Source of the DNA: Chromobacterium aquaticum
GTDB taxonomy: Bacteria; Pseudomonadota; Gammaproteobacteria; Burkholderiales; Chromobacteriaceae
Direction: 5' to 3'
DNA length: 64,000 bases
Assembly (NCBI RefSeq): GCF_021129195.1
Contig: NZ_JAJOHW010000030.1
Coordinates: 1-64,000 of the forward strand
Of the stretch, positions 52,817 to 64,000 are shown in pieces; the stretch's first letter is position 1; each line of letters opens with the position of its first letter. The notes beneath the pieces were generated by a model. The model was not told where the DNA came from and searched no databases. It was given only the letters and a program-made list of their open reading frames with translations. Made by a program: the position numbers and the translations under genes.

Positions 52817-52837
52817 TATTCGTGGGATCCTACACCC

Positions 52838-55303
<2,466 letters not shown>

Positions 55304-55377
55304 TCAATCTGAAAATCCGTCGGCCGGGGCGGGGGCTGGGCCTCCGCCGCCGGCGGGCTGCCGGGTGGCCGCCGTCG

Positions 55378-56487
55378 TCAAATGCGCATGGGCATGACGA
55401 TGTATTTGAAGTTGCTGACGTCCGGGATGGTCACCAGGGTGCTGCGGTTGGAGTCGCCAAAGGCCAGTTGCAGGGTGTCCGCCGGCAGGTTGGTCAGCAC
55501 GTCCATCAGGTAGTTGATGTTGAAGCCGATTTCCAGTTCGCCGCCCTGGTAGGCAATTTCCAGTTCTTCTTCCGCTTCTTCCTGCTCGCTGTTGGTGCAG
55601 AGAATGGACATGGAGCCGGGCTTGAGCACCAGGCGCACGCCGCGGAATTTCTCGTTGGCCAGAATGGCGGCGCGCTGCAGGGCGTGCAGGAATTCCAGGC
55701 GTTCAATCAGGAAGATCTTGTCGTTGTCCAGCGGGATGACGCGGTTGTAGTCCGGGAACTTGCCGTCCACCACTTTGCTGATGATGACGGTGGAGCCAAA
55801 GCTGAAGCGCACCTGGTTGGCCAGCACTTCGATATTGATCGGGTCGTCGATGTCCTGCAGCAGCTTGTACAGTTCGATGATGGTCTTGCGCGGCAGGATC
55901 ACTTCGGACTTGGGCAGGTTGGCTTCCACGTCCGCGCTGGCAAAGGCCAGGCGGTGGCCGTCGGTGGCCACCAGGCGTACTTGGTTGCCGTCGGTCTGCA
56001 TCAGCAGGCCGTTCAGGTAGTAGCGGATGTCCTGCACCGCCATCGCGTATTGCACCTGGGAGATCAGGCGCTTGAGTTCGCGCTGGCTCAGGCTGAAGCT
56101 GGAGTCGCTGGCGCTGCCCACGGACAACAGCGGGAAGTCGTCTGCCGGCAGGGTTTGCAGGTTGAAGCGGCTCTTGCCGGCTTTCAGGGTCAGGCGGCCG
56201 CCGTCCAGTTGTTCCAGGGTCACGGTGGCGTTGCCCGGGATGGCGCGCAGGATGTCCTGCAGCTTTTTGGCGGAGGTGGTCAGGCGGAAGTCTTCGCCCG
56301 GCAATTCGTCGCTGCTGGCGGTGGTGATCTGGATTTCCAGGTCCGTGGCCAGGAAGCCCACTTGTCCGCCCTTTTTCTCTATCAGCACATTGGACAGGAT
56401 GGGCAGGGTGTGACGACGCTCGACAATGCCGGTGACTGCCAGCAGTGGCTTGAGCAGGGCATCGCGTTCGGCTTGCAGGATCAGCAT
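55378..56487 (-). CDS. dnaN: DNA polymerase III beta sliding clamp
   Basis: A 369-residue clamp starting MLILQAERDALLKPLLAVTG. It has the three-domain repeat of bacterial beta clamps, including ERRHTLPILSNVLIEKKGGQ near the start, ATDGHRLAFASADV in the middle and the C-terminal FKYIVMPMRI ending typical of the family. It forms the ring that tethers replicative polymerases. The 54-bp gap to dnaA suggests co-transcription from the dnaA promoter. Confidence 0.98.
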   Translation of the reverse strand: MLILQAERDALLKPLLAVTGIVERRHTLPILSNVLIEKKGGQVGFLATDLEIQITTASSDELPGEDFRLTTSAKKLQDILRAIPGNATVTLEQLDGGRLTLKAGKSRFNLQTLPADDFPLLSVGSASDSSFSLSQRELKRLISQVQYAMAVQDIRYYLNGLLMQTDGNQVRLVATDGHRLAFASADVEANLPKSEVILPRKTIIELYKLLQDIDDPINIEVLANQVRFSFGSTVIISKVVDGKFPDYNRVIPLDNDKIFLIERLEFLHALQRAAILANEKFRGVRLVLKPGSMSILCTNSEQEEAEEELEIAYQGGELEIGFNINYLMDVLTNLPADTLQLAFGDSNRSTLVTIPDVSNFKYIVMPMRI

Positions 56488-56541
56488 GGGGCGGGCTCCC
56501 GTTGGGTGTTTGTGAGTCGGTTCAAGTTAGGCTTCATGGTC

Positions 56542-57936
56542 TTAGTTACGCAGCATGGCCAGCAGCGTGTCGTAATCGTGAGCGATATCGGCGTCGTTGC
56601 CGCGCATTTCGGCAATGGTCTTGCAGGCGTGCAGCACGGTGGTGTGGTCGCGGCCGCCAAAGGCGTCGCCGATATTGGGCAGGGACAGCTGGGTCAGTTC
56701 CTTGGCCAGCGCCATCGCCACCTGGCGCGGCCGGGCGATGTCGCGGCTGCGCTTTTTGCTGTGCATGTCGGACAGCTTGATCTTGTAGTACTCGGCCACG
56801 GTTTTCTGGATGGCGTCCACGGTCACCTGGCGGTTACCGGCGGCCAGGATGTCCTTGAGCGCTTCCTTGACCAGTTCCAGCGAGATGTTCTGATTGGTGA
56901 AGCGGGCGTAAGCCACCACGCGTTTGAGCGCGCCTTCCAGTTCGCGCACGTTGGAGCGCACGTTCTGGGCAATGAAGAAGGCCACGTTGTGGTCCAGCTT
57001 GATGCTGTCCGCCTCGGCCTTTTTCATCAGAATGGCCACGCGCATTTCCAGCTCCGGCGGCTGGATTTCCACGGTCAGGCCCCAGGAGAAGCGGGAGATC
57101 AGCCGCTCTTCCATGCCTTCTATCTGCTTGGGGTAGCTGTCACAGGTCATGATCACCTGCTTGCCGCCCTCGATCAGCGCGTTGAAGGCGTAGAAGAATT
57201 CTTCCTGGGTGCGGTTCTTGCCGGCGAAGAACTGGATGTCGTCGATCAGCAGCAGGTCCAGCGAGTGGTAGTAGCGCTTGAATTCGTCAAAGGCCTTGTG
57301 CTGGTAGGCGCGCATGATGTCGGCCACATAGCGTTCGGCGTGGATGTAGCGGATCTTGGCTTGCGGGTTCTTTTGGAACACGTGGTTGCCGATGGCCTGG
57401 ATCAAGTGGGTCTTACCCAGGCCCACGCCGCCGTAAACGAACAGCGGGTTGTAGGCTTGGTCGCCCGGGTTTTCCGCAATTTGCATGGCCGCGGCGCGCG
57501 CCAGCTGGTTGCCCTTGCCGGTCACCAGGGTGTCGAAGGTGAACGAGGGGTTGAGCCGGGTGCTTTCGTGGCTGCCGCCAATGGCCTTGACCGCGGCCTG
57601 CTTGGCCTGGGACGGCGCGCTGGGCGCCGGCGTGCTGGGCGTGGGCTTGGCTTTGGCCGGCATCACCGCGGGCGCGGCGGCCGGACGGCCGGCGGGCGCG
57701 CCCAGGCGCAGTTCCACCAGGCATTCGCCCACCAGTTCCACCGCCAGTTCTTCAATGCGCGCCAGGAAGCGGTCCTTGATGAACTGCATGATGAAGCGGT
57801 TGGGCGCAAATAGCGCGATGCCTTCTTCCGTGGTTTCGGCCGATAGCGGCTTGATCCAGGTATTGAACTGTTGCGAAGACAGTTCGGCCTCCAGGCGGGC
57901 CAGGCAGCCAGGCCAAAATTGATCCAGTTCGGTCAT
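56542..57936 (-). CDS. dnaA: Chromosomal replication initiator DnaA
   Basis: The true start is ATG 57936 ([20 protein letters not shown]), although the frame is open further; this gives 464 residues. Domain I covers about 1-80, a Pro/Ala-rich linker 85-130, and the AAA domain follows with Walker [11 protein letters not shown] and Walker [11 protein letters not shown]. The DNA-binding domain IV has [20 protein letters not shown] and the signature [12 protein letters not shown]. It opens the origin for replication. Confidence 0.98.
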   Translation of the reverse strand: MTELDQFWPGCLARLEAELSSQQFNTWIKPLSAETTEEGIALFAPNRFIMQFIKDRFLARIEELAVELVGECLVELRLGAPAGRPAAAPAVMPAKAKPTPSTPAPSAPSQAKQAAVKAIGGSHESTRLNPSFTFDTLVTGKGNQLARAAAMQIAENPGDQAYNPLFVYGGVGLGKTHLIQAIGNHVFQKNPQAKIRYIHAERYVADIMRAYQHKAFDEFKRYYHSLDLLLIDDIQFFAGKNRTQEEFFYAFNALIEGGKQVIMTCDSYPKQIEGMEERLISRFSWGLTVEIQPPELEMRVAILMKKAEADSIKLDHNVAFFIAQNVRSNVRELEGALKRVVAYARFTNQNISLELVKEALKDILAAGNRQVTVDAIQKTVAEYYKIKLSDMHSKKRSRDIARPRQVAMALAKELTQLSLPNIGDAFGGRDHTTVLHACKTIAEMRGNDADIAHDYDTLLAMLRN

Positions 57937-58321
57937 TACATATACGCAAGTAAAAGCGAAAAACCCGCTGTCGGCGTTACGGCCAAGCGGCGGGAGAAGC
58001 CGCCGCGCCCCGCGCGCGGGGCGGACGACGTGTGTTCGGCATGATTCAAGGCCCGCCGGCAAGCCAAACGCCGCAAGGCGGCGGGCCGGGCGGGCCCCGA
58101 GAACCGCTGGCAAAATTCCTGGCTCCAGGCCGCGCCGCGCTTGCGCGGGCGCGCGTGGCGCCAGTGGTCAGGTGCTGAATTTTGGCAGTGGTACTCTGGC
58201 GGCGTTCCCGCCCGGCGCGGCCACGCGGGCGGCGTCAGCGGGGCTGGCGGCGCGCGCGTTCAATAATTGCGCAGCGGGCATGGAACGGTAAGCCTTGGCA
58301 TTCTAACGGTTTTTCTCAAAG

Positions 58322-58330
58322 TTATCCACA
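58322..58330 (+). promoter_or_regulatory. DnaA box
   Basis: A perfect match to the consensus TTATCCACA, 20 bases upstream of the probable rpmH -35 element. It is the only perfect box seen in the gap. Confidence 0.75.
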
Positions 58331-58350
58331 GGTGCTTAGAAAATTCCTCA

Positions 58351-58379
58351 TTGACAAACCGGCGTTTATCCTGTCAAAT
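58351..58379 (+). promoter_or_regulatory. Probable sigma-70 promoter of rpmH-rnpA
   Basis: A perfect -35 TTGACA (58351-58356) is followed after 17 bases by TCAAAT (58374-58379), four of six matches to TATAAT. The expected start of transcription is about 30 bases before the rpmH ATG. Confidence 0.65.
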
Positions 58380-58417
58380 CACGCGTTTATTTCCGTTTCG
58401 AAACAGGAATTCCAATC

Positions 58418-58552
58418 ATGAAGCGTACTTACCAGCCCTCCAATACCCGTCGTAAGCGTACCCACGGCTTTCTGGTCCGCATGAAGACCCGCGGCGGCCG
58501 CGCAGTCATCGCCGCTCGCCGTTCCAAAGGCCGCAAGCGTCTGGCCGTATAA
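58418..58552 (+). CDS. rpmH: Ribosomal protein L34
   Basis: A 44-residue basic protein ([20 protein letters not shown] ... [11 protein letters not shown]), complete and typical of bL34. ATG 58418 has AGGAA nine bases upstream. It starts the rpmH-rnpA-yidD-yidC-mnmE series found next to dnaA in most proteobacteria. Confidence 0.99.
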   Translation: MKRTYQPSNTRRKRTHGFLVRMKTRGGRAVIAARRSKGRKRLAV

Positions 58553-58556
58553 GCCA

Positions 58557-58922
58557 TTGTCGGCTTACCGCTTTCGCCGTGCGCACCGGCTATTAAAAAC
58601 GGATGAGTTCTCATCCGTTTTTAGTTTGCGCTTGTCGCGCAGCAACGCTACGTTCCAGGTGTCGGCCCGCCCCAATGAGTTGGGTCATGCGCGGCTGGGC
58701 CTGGTGGTGGGCCGCAAGGTCCACAAGCGGGCCGTGCGTCGTAATTACATCAAGCGCACGGTGCGCGAGTGGTTCCGCCTGAACCGGCAAACGCTGCCGG
58801 ACATGGACTTCGTGGTCCGCGCCAAGGTGCCTTTCACTCGCGCCGAGCGAACTGAAGTGATCACGGCTTTGTCTTCTCTGTTTGCTAAACTGGCACGATG
58901 TCGCGTCTCTTCGTCCTCTTGA
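58557..58922 (+). CDS. rnpA: Ribonuclease P protein component
   Basis: A 121-residue basic protein, starting with TTG at 58557 only four bases after the rpmH stop; there is no clear ribosome site, so translation may be coupled to rpmH. Typical features are [37 protein letters not shown] and [14 protein letters not shown] (the RNR-like RNA-binding motif). It helps RNase P RNA cut tRNA precursors. A perfect hairpin with a T-run lies within codons 13-22. The 3' end overlaps yidD by 25 bases. Confidence 0.95.
   Translation: MSAYRFRRAHRLLKTDEFSSVFSLRLSRSNATFQVSARPNELGHARLGLVVGRKVHKRAVRRNYIKRTVREWFRLNRQTLPDMDFVVRAKVPFTRAERTEVITALSSLFAKLARCRVSSSS
58595..58622 (+). terminator. Terminator-like hairpin inside rnpA
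   Basis: AAAAACGGATGAG (58595-58607) and its exact complement CTCATCCGTTTTT (58610-58622) are separated by two bases, giving a 13-bp stem that ends in a run of five T. It lies inside the early rnpA coding sequence. The structure is that of an intrinsic terminator and could reduce expression of rnpA and downstream genes relative to rpmH. Confidence 0.65.
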
Positions 58923-59107
58923 TCCGTTTTTATCAGCTGGCTATCAGCCCGTGGCTGGCACCGCGTTGCCGCTTCCAGCCCACCTGTTCCAGCTACGCGA
59001 TCGAGGCGTTGCGAAAGCATGGCGCACTCAAGGGCGGCTGGCTGGCCGCCAAACGCATCGGACGTTGCCACCCTTGGGGCGGCAGCGGCTACGACCCAGT
59101 TCCCTGA
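58898..59107 (+). CDS. yidD: Membrane protein insertion efficiency factor YidD
   Basis: A 69-residue protein with the strongly conserved core [20 protein letters not shown] followed by [20 protein letters not shown] and [14 protein letters not shown]. The Cys pattern is normal for YidD. It assists YidC in inserting inner-membrane proteins. It overlaps rnpA by 25 bases and precedes yidC by 21. Confidence 0.97.
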   Translation: MSRLFVLLIRFYQLAISPWLAPRCRFQPTCSSYAIEALRKHGALKGGWLAAKRIGRCHPWGGSGYDPVP

Positions 59108-59128
59108 ACTTAAATCCGGTATCGAGAG

Positions 59129-60781
59129 ATGGATTCCAAGCGACTCATAATCTTCATCGTGCTGTCCCTGGGCATCCTGCTAGGTTGGCAGGAATTCTTC
59201 GCGCCCAAGCCGACGCCGCAGCAGGTGGCCGCGCAAAAGCAGGCCGCCACGCAGCAGCAGGCCGCCAACAGCGCGTCCCATAACGCCCAGCCAGTGGATT
59301 CCAACAAGCTGACTTCCGACCAGCGCATCCTGGTGAACACCGATGTGCTGAAGGCGGAAATCGACACCGTGGGCGGCGATCTGCGCCAGCTGACGCTGTT
59401 GAAGCACGATTCCGCCGTGGACAGCAAAAAGCCGCTTGATCTGCTGACAGACAAGAACGGCCGCGTCTATGTGGCGCAAACCGGCCTGGTGGCCGCCAGC
59501 AATCCGGCGCTGCCCACCCACAAAACCGTGTTCACCGCGGAAAAAACCAGCTACGAGCTCTCCGGCGACAAGCTGGAAGTGAAGCTGAGCGCGCCGGAAG
59601 CCAATGGCGTGAAGGTCAGCAAGATCTACACCTTCACCAAGGGCAGCTACAAGATCGGCGTGCGTTACGACATCGCCAACGGCGGCGCCGCGCCGCTGGC
59701 CGCCACCGCTTACTACCGCCTGCTGCGCGACAGCCAGACTCCGGAAGGCGAAGGCCGCCTGGCCCACACCTTCACCGGCCCGGCGGTGTACACCTCGGAA
59801 AACAAATTCCAGAAGGTGAGCTTCGACGATCTGGCCAAGGGCAAGGGCGATTACGCCAAGACCGGCAGCGATGGCTGGGTGGCGATGATCCAGCACTACT
59901 TCATGTCCGCGTGGATCCTGAAGCCGCTGGACGGCGCCAGCGTGTGCAAGGACGACAAGTCCTGCCGCTTTGAGCTGAAGCAGAGCAACGGCCTGAACTC
60001 TGCCGCCGCGCTGGTGGATTACGCCACCATCGCTCCGGGCCAGAGCCTGAGCGTGTCGGTGCCGCTGTTCGCCGGCCCGGAAGAGTACGATGTGATCAGC
60101 AAGCTGGCCGACGGCATGGAATACGCCAAGGACTTCGGCATCTTCCACATCTTCGCCTCCCCGCTGTTCTGGCTGCTGACCAAGCTGCACCTGCTGGTGC
60201 AGAACTGGGGCTGGGCCATCGTGCTGCTGACGCTGACCGTGAAGGCCATCTTCTACCCGCTGACCGCCGCGTCCTACCGCTCCATGGCCAAGATGAAGGC
60301 GCTGGCGCCGCGTCTTGAGCGCATGAAGGAGCAGTACGGCGACGACCGCATGAAGTTCCAGCAGGCGGTGATGGAGATGTACAAGTCCGAGAAGGTGAAT
60401 CCGCTGGGCGGCTGTCTGCCCATGCTGATCCAGATCCCGGTGTTCATCGGCCTGTACTGGGCGCTGCTGGCTTCGGTCGAGCTGCGCCAGGCGCCGTGGA
60501 TTCTGTGGTACACCGACTTGGCCCGCCCGGACCCGTTCTATGTGCTGCCGGTGATCATGGCGGCCACCATGTTCCTGCAGACCTTCCTGAACCCGCCGCC
60601 GGCGGACCCGATGCAGGCCAAGATGATGAAGATCATGCCGGTGGCCTTCTCGGTGATGTTCTTCTTCTTCCCGTCCGGCCTGGTGCTGTACTACGTGGTC
60701 AACAACATCTTGTCGATGGCCCAGCAGTGGCAGATCAACAAGAGCATCGAGAAGAAAAACAAGGCCGCGCTGCAATCCTGA
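59129..60781 (+). CDS. yidC: Membrane protein insertase YidC
   Basis: A 550-residue insertase. The N-terminal anchor is [20 protein letters not shown], then a large periplasmic beta domain (about 60-340), then five membrane segments ([60 protein letters not shown], and two near the end). The hydrophilic-groove Arg region lies around the second segment of the core. It inserts and folds inner-membrane proteins with or without SecYEG. Confidence 0.98.
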   Translation: MDSKRLIIFIVLSLGILLGWQEFFAPKPTPQQVAAQKQAATQQQAANSASHNAQPVDSNKLTSDQRILVNTDVLKAEIDTVGGDLRQLTLLKHDSAVDSKKPLDLLTDKNGRVYVAQTGLVAASNPALPTHKTVFTAEKTSYELSGDKLEVKLSAPEANGVKVSKIYTFTKGSYKIGVRYDIANGGAAPLAATAYYRLLRDSQTPEGEGRLAHTFTGPAVYTSENKFQKVSFDDLAKGKGDYAKTGSDGWVAMIQHYFMSAWILKPLDGASVCKDDKSCRFELKQSNGLNSAAALVDYATIAPGQSLSVSVPLFAGPEEYDVISKLADGMEYAKDFGIFHIFASPLFWLLTKLHLLVQNWGWAIVLLTLTVKAIFYPLTAASYRSMAKMKALAPRLERMKEQYGDDRMKFQQAVMEMYKSEKVNPLGGCLPMLIQIPVFIGLYWALLASVELRQAPWILWYTDLARPDPFYVLPVIMAATMFLQTFLNPPPADPMQAKMMKIMPVAFSVMFFFFPSGLVLYYVVNNILSMAQQWQINKSIEKKNKAALQS

Positions 60782-60804
60782 TTGCCCGGCGCGCTCTGAA
60801 CCCC

Positions 60805-60831
60805 AAACCCGGCCGCATGGCCGGGTTTTTT
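60805..60831 (+). terminator. Terminator after yidC
   Basis: The stem AAACCCGGCC-GCAT-GGCCGGGTTT (10 bp, perfect) is followed by further T residues, 24 bases after the yidC stop. It should separate the rpmH-yidC unit from mnmE. Confidence 0.85.
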
Positions 60832-60905
60832 GCTGGATAATTGAAGCGTACTCGCCACGACGCCCCGCCGCGCGGGGGCCGCGGCCCAGATTCCAAGGAA
60901 TGCCC

Positions 60906-62258
60906 ATGAGCCTCAGCTACACCCCCGCCACCATCTGCGCCATCGCCACCGCTCCCGGCCGCGGCGGCGTCGGCGTGATCCGCGTGTCCGGCAAGGATTT
61001 GCTGCCCTTCGCCGCCGCCGTCAGCGGCGGCAAGACGCCCAAGCCGCGCTATGCGCTGTACACCGATTTCGTCGACGCCCACGGCCAGCCGCTGGACAAC
61101 GGCCTGCTGCTCTACTTCCCCGGCCCCAACAGCTTCACCGGCGAGGATGTGATCGAATTGCAGGGCCACGGCGGGCCGGTGGTGCTGAAAATGCTGCTGG
61201 CGCGCTGCGTGGAGCTGGGCGCGCGGCTGGCGGAGCCGGGCGAATTCACCAAGCGCGCCTTCCTCAACGACAAGCTGGACCTGGCCCAGGCGGAAAGCGT
61301 GGCGGACTTGATCGACGCCAGCAGCGAAACCGCGGCCAAGAGCGCGCTCAAATCGCTGAAGGGCGCTTTCTCCAAGGAAATCCACGTGCTGGTGGACGAG
61401 CTGATCACCCTGCGCATGCTGGTGGAGGCAACGCTGGACTTCCCGGAAGAAGAGATCGATTTCCTCAAGCAGGCGGACGCGCTGGGCAAGCTTGAACGGC
61501 TGCGCGGCCGGCTGGTGCAGGTGCAGGCCACCGCCAAGCAGGGCGCCATCCTGCGCGAGGGCATGCACGTGGTGCTGGTGGGCCAGCCCAATGTCGGCAA
61601 GTCCAGCCTGATGAACGCGCTGGCCGGCGACGACATCGCCATCGTGACCGACATCGCCGGCACCACCCGCGACACCGTGCGCGAGGAGATCGTCATCGAC
61701 GGCGTGCCGGTGCACATCATCGATACCGCCGGCCTGCGCGACACCGACGACGTGGTGGAGAAGATAGGCATAGAACGCACCTGGCAGGCGGTGGAGCGCG
61801 CGGACCTGGCCCTGGTGCTGGCGGACAGCCGCGACGGCCTCACCGGCGAGGTGCAGGCCATTCTGCAACGGCTGCCGGCGGCGCTGCCGCGCGTGCATGT
61901 GTTCAACAAGGTGGACCTGTCCGGCGAGGCGCCGGGCCTGGCCGATGAGGACGGCCACCCGCTGGTGCGCCTGTCCGCGCGCACCCACGCCGGCGTGGAG
62001 CTGCTCAAGGCCAAGCTGCTGGAGATGATAGGTTATAGCGGCGGCGGCGAAGGCGTGTTCCTGGCGCGCCAGCGCCACCTGGACGCCATCCGCCGCGCCG
62101 CCGAGCACCTGGAGCTGGCGCACATGGATTGGGAACGGGTGGAAATCTTCGCCGAGGAATTACGCATGGCGCAGAACGCGTTGTCCGAGATCACCGGCGA
62201 ATTCAGCGCCGACGATCTGCTGGGGGTGATTTTCAGCCGTTTCTGCATCGGCAAGTAA
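60906..62258 (+). CDS. mnmE: tRNA modification GTPase MnmE (TrmE)
   Basis: A protein of 450 residues from ATG 60906, which has AAGGA at the right distance (seven bases); ATG 60900 is in frame but too near the ribosome site. The N-terminal formyl-folate domain ([14 protein letters not shown]), the GTPase with [20 protein letters not shown] and DTAGLRDT, and the C-terminal FCIGK with the reactive Cys are all present. With MnmG it modifies the wobble uridine of certain tRNAs. Confidence 0.98.
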   Translation: MSLSYTPATICAIATAPGRGGVGVIRVSGKDLLPFAAAVSGGKTPKPRYALYTDFVDAHGQPLDNGLLLYFPGPNSFTGEDVIELQGHGGPVVLKMLLARCVELGARLAEPGEFTKRAFLNDKLDLAQAESVADLIDASSETAAKSALKSLKGAFSKEIHVLVDELITLRMLVEATLDFPEEEIDFLKQADALGKLERLRGRLVQVQATAKQGAILREGMHVVLVGQPNVGKSSLMNALAGDDIAIVTDIAGTTRDTVREEIVIDGVPVHIIDTAGLRDTDDVVEKIGIERTWQAVERADLALVLADSRDGLTGEVQAILQRLPAALPRVHVFNKVDLSGEAPGLADEDGHPLVRLSARTHAGVELLKAKLLEMIGYSGGGEGVFLARQRHLDAIRRAAEHLELAHMDWERVEIFAEELRMAQNALSEITGEFSADDLLGVIFSRFCIGK

Positions 62259-62277
62259 GGCCCTTGTGTTGTAAAAC

Positions 62278-62306
62278 AAAAAGCCCAGCTCAACGCTGGG
62301 CTTTTT
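62278..62306. terminator. Terminator between mnmE and the LysR gene
   Basis: AAAAAGCCCAGC-TCAAC-GCTGGGCTTTTT forms a perfect 12-bp stem. With A-run and T-run on the two sides it can work in both directions, ending mnmE (plus) and the LysR-type gene (minus, stop at 62352). Confidence 0.9.
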
Positions 62307-62351
62307 GCTTGGGCCGTTGATAAAGAAATGGTGGCGCCACGAACTTCCAGC

Positions 62352-63275
62352 TCATACCGTCAGCGTCACGCCGGGATGGAAAGCGATGCTGGGCAGCACC
62401 TCCTCCAGCACCTGCAGAAACGTGAAGGCCGCCGGCGACAGCGGCACGCCACGCCGCGTGAAGATATGGATCTCGCGCTGCAGCCCCGCCACATCCAGCA
62501 AGCGATAGGGCAGATCCTGCGCGGTCGGATGCGATGCCGCCAGCGCCGACAGCACGCAGGCGCCAACACCGGCGCGGATCAGCGCGAACTGGATGTCAAG
62601 ATTAGTGACGGTGATCTTGCTGTTCACCTTCTGCCACAACTCCGGCAGACACTGTTCCAACGCGGACATGATGCTGGTGTCGCTCTCGTCCTGCATCAGG
62701 GGCAGGTCCCGCAGCGACTGCCCGCTCAACGGCCCCGTCGGCAGTTGCGAGCCTGGTGGAAACATCACCCCCAGCCGGGCGGAAAGCAGCTTGCGCTTGT
62801 CCAGTTTGTTGCCAACCGCTCCCACGTAGGAGCCGATGCCGATGTCCACCTCGCCGGACTCTATGCGGCGCACCACGCCGCCGCTGGTGTCGTCCAGCAG
62901 ACGCACATGGATGCACGGGTAGTCTCTTTTCAGCCGCTTGAGCACCTCGGGCAGCACGCAGGACGCAAACGCCATGCCGCTGGCCACGTAGACGCTGCCG
63001 CTGCTGCCGGCGGATTTCTCGCGCAGATCGGACAACAGCAGTTCGAAATCATTCAGCAGCCGGCGCGCAACCGGCAGGAAGGCATTGCCTTGCGTGGTCA
63101 GCGACACCTTGCGGGTGGTGCGCTCGAACAGCGTCAGGCCGATCTCCTGCTCTAATTCGCGTATGGTCTTGGTCAGCGTGGACTGCGTCAGGAATAACTG
63201 GCGGGACGCAGCGGTGAAGCTCTCTGCGGTGGCGACGGCCGCGAACGCGCGCAGGTGGCGGAGTGAAATGTTCAT
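62352..63275 (-). CDS. LysR-family transcriptional regulator
   Basis: A 307-residue LysR-type regulator starting MNISLRHLRAFAAVATAESF. The helix-turn-helix is at residues 18-60 (TAASRQLFLTQSTLTKTIRE, FERTTRKVSLTTQGNAFLPV) and the ligand-binding domain covers 90-295. It diverges from the hydrolase gene at 63480, which it probably controls, since LysR proteins often regulate the divergent neighbour. The ligand is unknown. Confidence 0.93.
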   Translation of the reverse strand: MNISLRHLRAFAAVATAESFTAASRQLFLTQSTLTKTIRELEQEIGLTLFERTTRKVSLTTQGNAFLPVARRLLNDFELLLSDLREKSAGSSGSVYVASGMAFASCVLPEVLKRLKRDYPCIHVRLLDDTSGGVVRRIESGEVDIGIGSYVGAVGNKLDKRKLLSARLGVMFPPGSQLPTGPLSGQSLRDLPLMQDESDTSIMSALEQCLPELWQKVNSKITVTNLDIQFALIRAGVGACVLSALAASHPTAQDLPYRLLDVAGLQREIHIFTRRGVPLSPAAFTFLQVLEEVLPSIAFHPGVTLTV

Positions 63276-63479
63276 GGCTTATTCGAATCAATCATGCTTG
63301 TTAATTCATTTTACACCAATAACTTTCAAACAAAATAATATCGTCTCCCCGACGCCACTCAGCCGATACCATGGCAGAAGCTAGGTCTGGTTCGTCTGGT
63401 TCGGCTGCGTCGTCTTGGCGCAGGGCAAGCGCAATGCGCGAGGCTTCTTAATCATGGATCGATTCTGGAGATTTTGCAG

Positions 63480-64000
63480 ATGAGTGCCAGCAAACCAATG
63501 TCACCGACTGACTGGCCGCCGGAGTTGGCGCGAGCGGAAGTATCCTTGCCGCAGGACGGCGGCGCGGTCTGGTTTGGCCAGTTGGCCGCGCTGCCGGAGC
63601 CGGCGGCCCTGCCGCCCGGCCCGCTGCTGCTGTTCCTGCATGGCTCGTCCGGCCTGAACGAGCAGACCCGGAGTTACCAGCGCTGGCTGAGCGGCGCATT
63701 GGGGCTGGCCACGCTGGCGCCGGACAGCCTTGCCCGCGCCGCGCGGCCGCGCTACCAAAGCCCGGCTCCGCGCGAGGTGTATGAAGCCGTGCACAGGCTG
63801 CGGCTGGATGAGATCCGCGCCGCGGTGGCGGTCTTGCCGCGTCTGCCCTGGGTGGATGCCCGCCGGGTGTTCCTGGCCGGCAGCAGCGAGGGCGCGGTGG
63901 CCGTCGCCCGCTGGCGCGGCGCCGAGTTCCTGGGCCGGCTGATTTACTCCTGGCCCTGCGAGGATAATTATTTCGTCGACCGTGCCGACAACGGCTTTGC
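63480..64000 (+). CDS. Alpha/beta hydrolase (dienelactone-hydrolase-like), partial at right edge
   Basis: The first 173 codons of a gene starting at ATG 63480 (MSASKPMSPTDWPPELARAE), with GGAG nine bases upstream. An oxyanion-hole region (LLLFLHGSSGLNEQTRSYQR) and the nucleophile elbow VFLAGSSEGAVAVARW (GxSxG) are visible. The acid and histidine of the triad lie beyond the window. The substrate is unknown; the divergent LysR gene is its likely regulator. Confidence 0.75.
   Translation, partial: MSASKPMSPTDWPPELARAEVSLPQDGGAVWFGQLAALPEPAALPPGPLLLFLHGSSGLNEQTRSYQRWLSGALGLATLAPDSLARAARPRYQSPAPREVYEAVHRLRLDEIRAAVAVLPRLPWVDARRVFLAGSSEGAVAVARWRGAEFLGRLIYSWPCEDNYFVDRADNGF

Larger units (their letters stand above)
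57937..58417. other. dnaA-rpmH intergenic region, possible origin segment
   Basis: This 481-bp gap separates divergent dnaA and rpmH, a common place for oriC. One perfect DnaA box, TTATCCACA, is at 58322-58330. I saw no second perfect box and no clear AT-rich 13-mers, since most of the left 300 bp is GC-rich. It may be only part of the origin, or the box may regulate dnaA or rpmH. Confidence 0.45.

Noticed and set aside
55468-57813. A 781-codon plus-strand frame across dnaN and dnaA
   Set aside because: It runs across two well-conserved genes on the other strand and a gene boundary; no family pattern, so it is a shadow frame. The same holds for long antisense frames opposite gyrB, yidC, mnmE, VgrG and the ABC exporters.

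Overview
The window looks like the replication-origin region of a GC-rich betaproteobacterium, most likely Chromobacterium or a close relative in the Neisseriales. This is inferred from protein style, the gene order rnpA-rpmH / dnaA-dnaN-gyrB and codon use; no database search was possible. Four blocks can be seen.

(1) About 1-19,000 is a Fur-controlled siderophore locus. A seven-gene minus-strand operon (8,313 to 538) encodes an ECF sigma factor, two exporter-type ABC half-transporters, two FecCD permeases, an ATPase and a lipoprotein binding protein. A TonB receptor runs off the left edge. The biosynthetic genes are a Cy-Cy-A-PCP NRPS whose carrier domain has lost its phosphopantetheine serine, a (C remnant)-PCP-C NRPS, a free aryl carrier protein, a histidine decarboxylase and an N-hydroxylase. 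This set matches the logic of anguibactin/acinetobactin (2,3-dihydroxybenzoate + Cys/Thr/Ser + N-hydroxyhistamine). The DHB synthesis and activation genes are not in the window.

(2) About 19,100-31,000 is accessory but GC-rich. It starts with a tight six-gene minus-strand operon: a 42-residue peptide, an LpxL-like acyltransferase, a dedicated acyl carrier protein, a CPBP intramembrane protease, an S49 protease and a secreted protein. I do not recognise it as a described system, and it is the best candidate for a new lipidated-peptide pathway. Next come a small DUF1484-like gene with a structured leader, then a type VI secretion module: VgrG, a VRR-NUC nuclease effector and two tandem DUF3396-type immunity genes.

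(3) About 31,200-52,650 is a lower-GC defence and mobility island. It holds a deleted IS3-family element, an orphan MutL-like GHKL ATPase, a Tn7-like core (tnsA, B, C and tniQ/tnsD), two hypothetical genes, orphan antitoxins (MbcA/ParS type and HigA), and a tightly coupled operon. That operon has an AbrB-like regulator, DUF4007 (SspB-like), a large P-loop ATPase (SspC-like), a PAPS-reductase-like protein (SspD-like), a protein with two GHKL ATPase domains, and a receiver-like protein. The first three enzymes resemble DNA phosphorothioation genes. The last two are an unusual partner pair in the place where a PT-sensing restriction protein would be expected.

(4) About 52,700-64,000 is the conserved chromosome: gyrB, dnaN and dnaA on the minus strand, an intergenic region with one DnaA box, then rpmH, rnpA, yidD, yidC and mnmE on the plus strand. 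A LysR regulator diverges from a partial alpha/beta hydrolase at the right edge. A perfect 13-bp stem followed by a T-run lies inside the rnpA coding sequence and may act as an attenuator.
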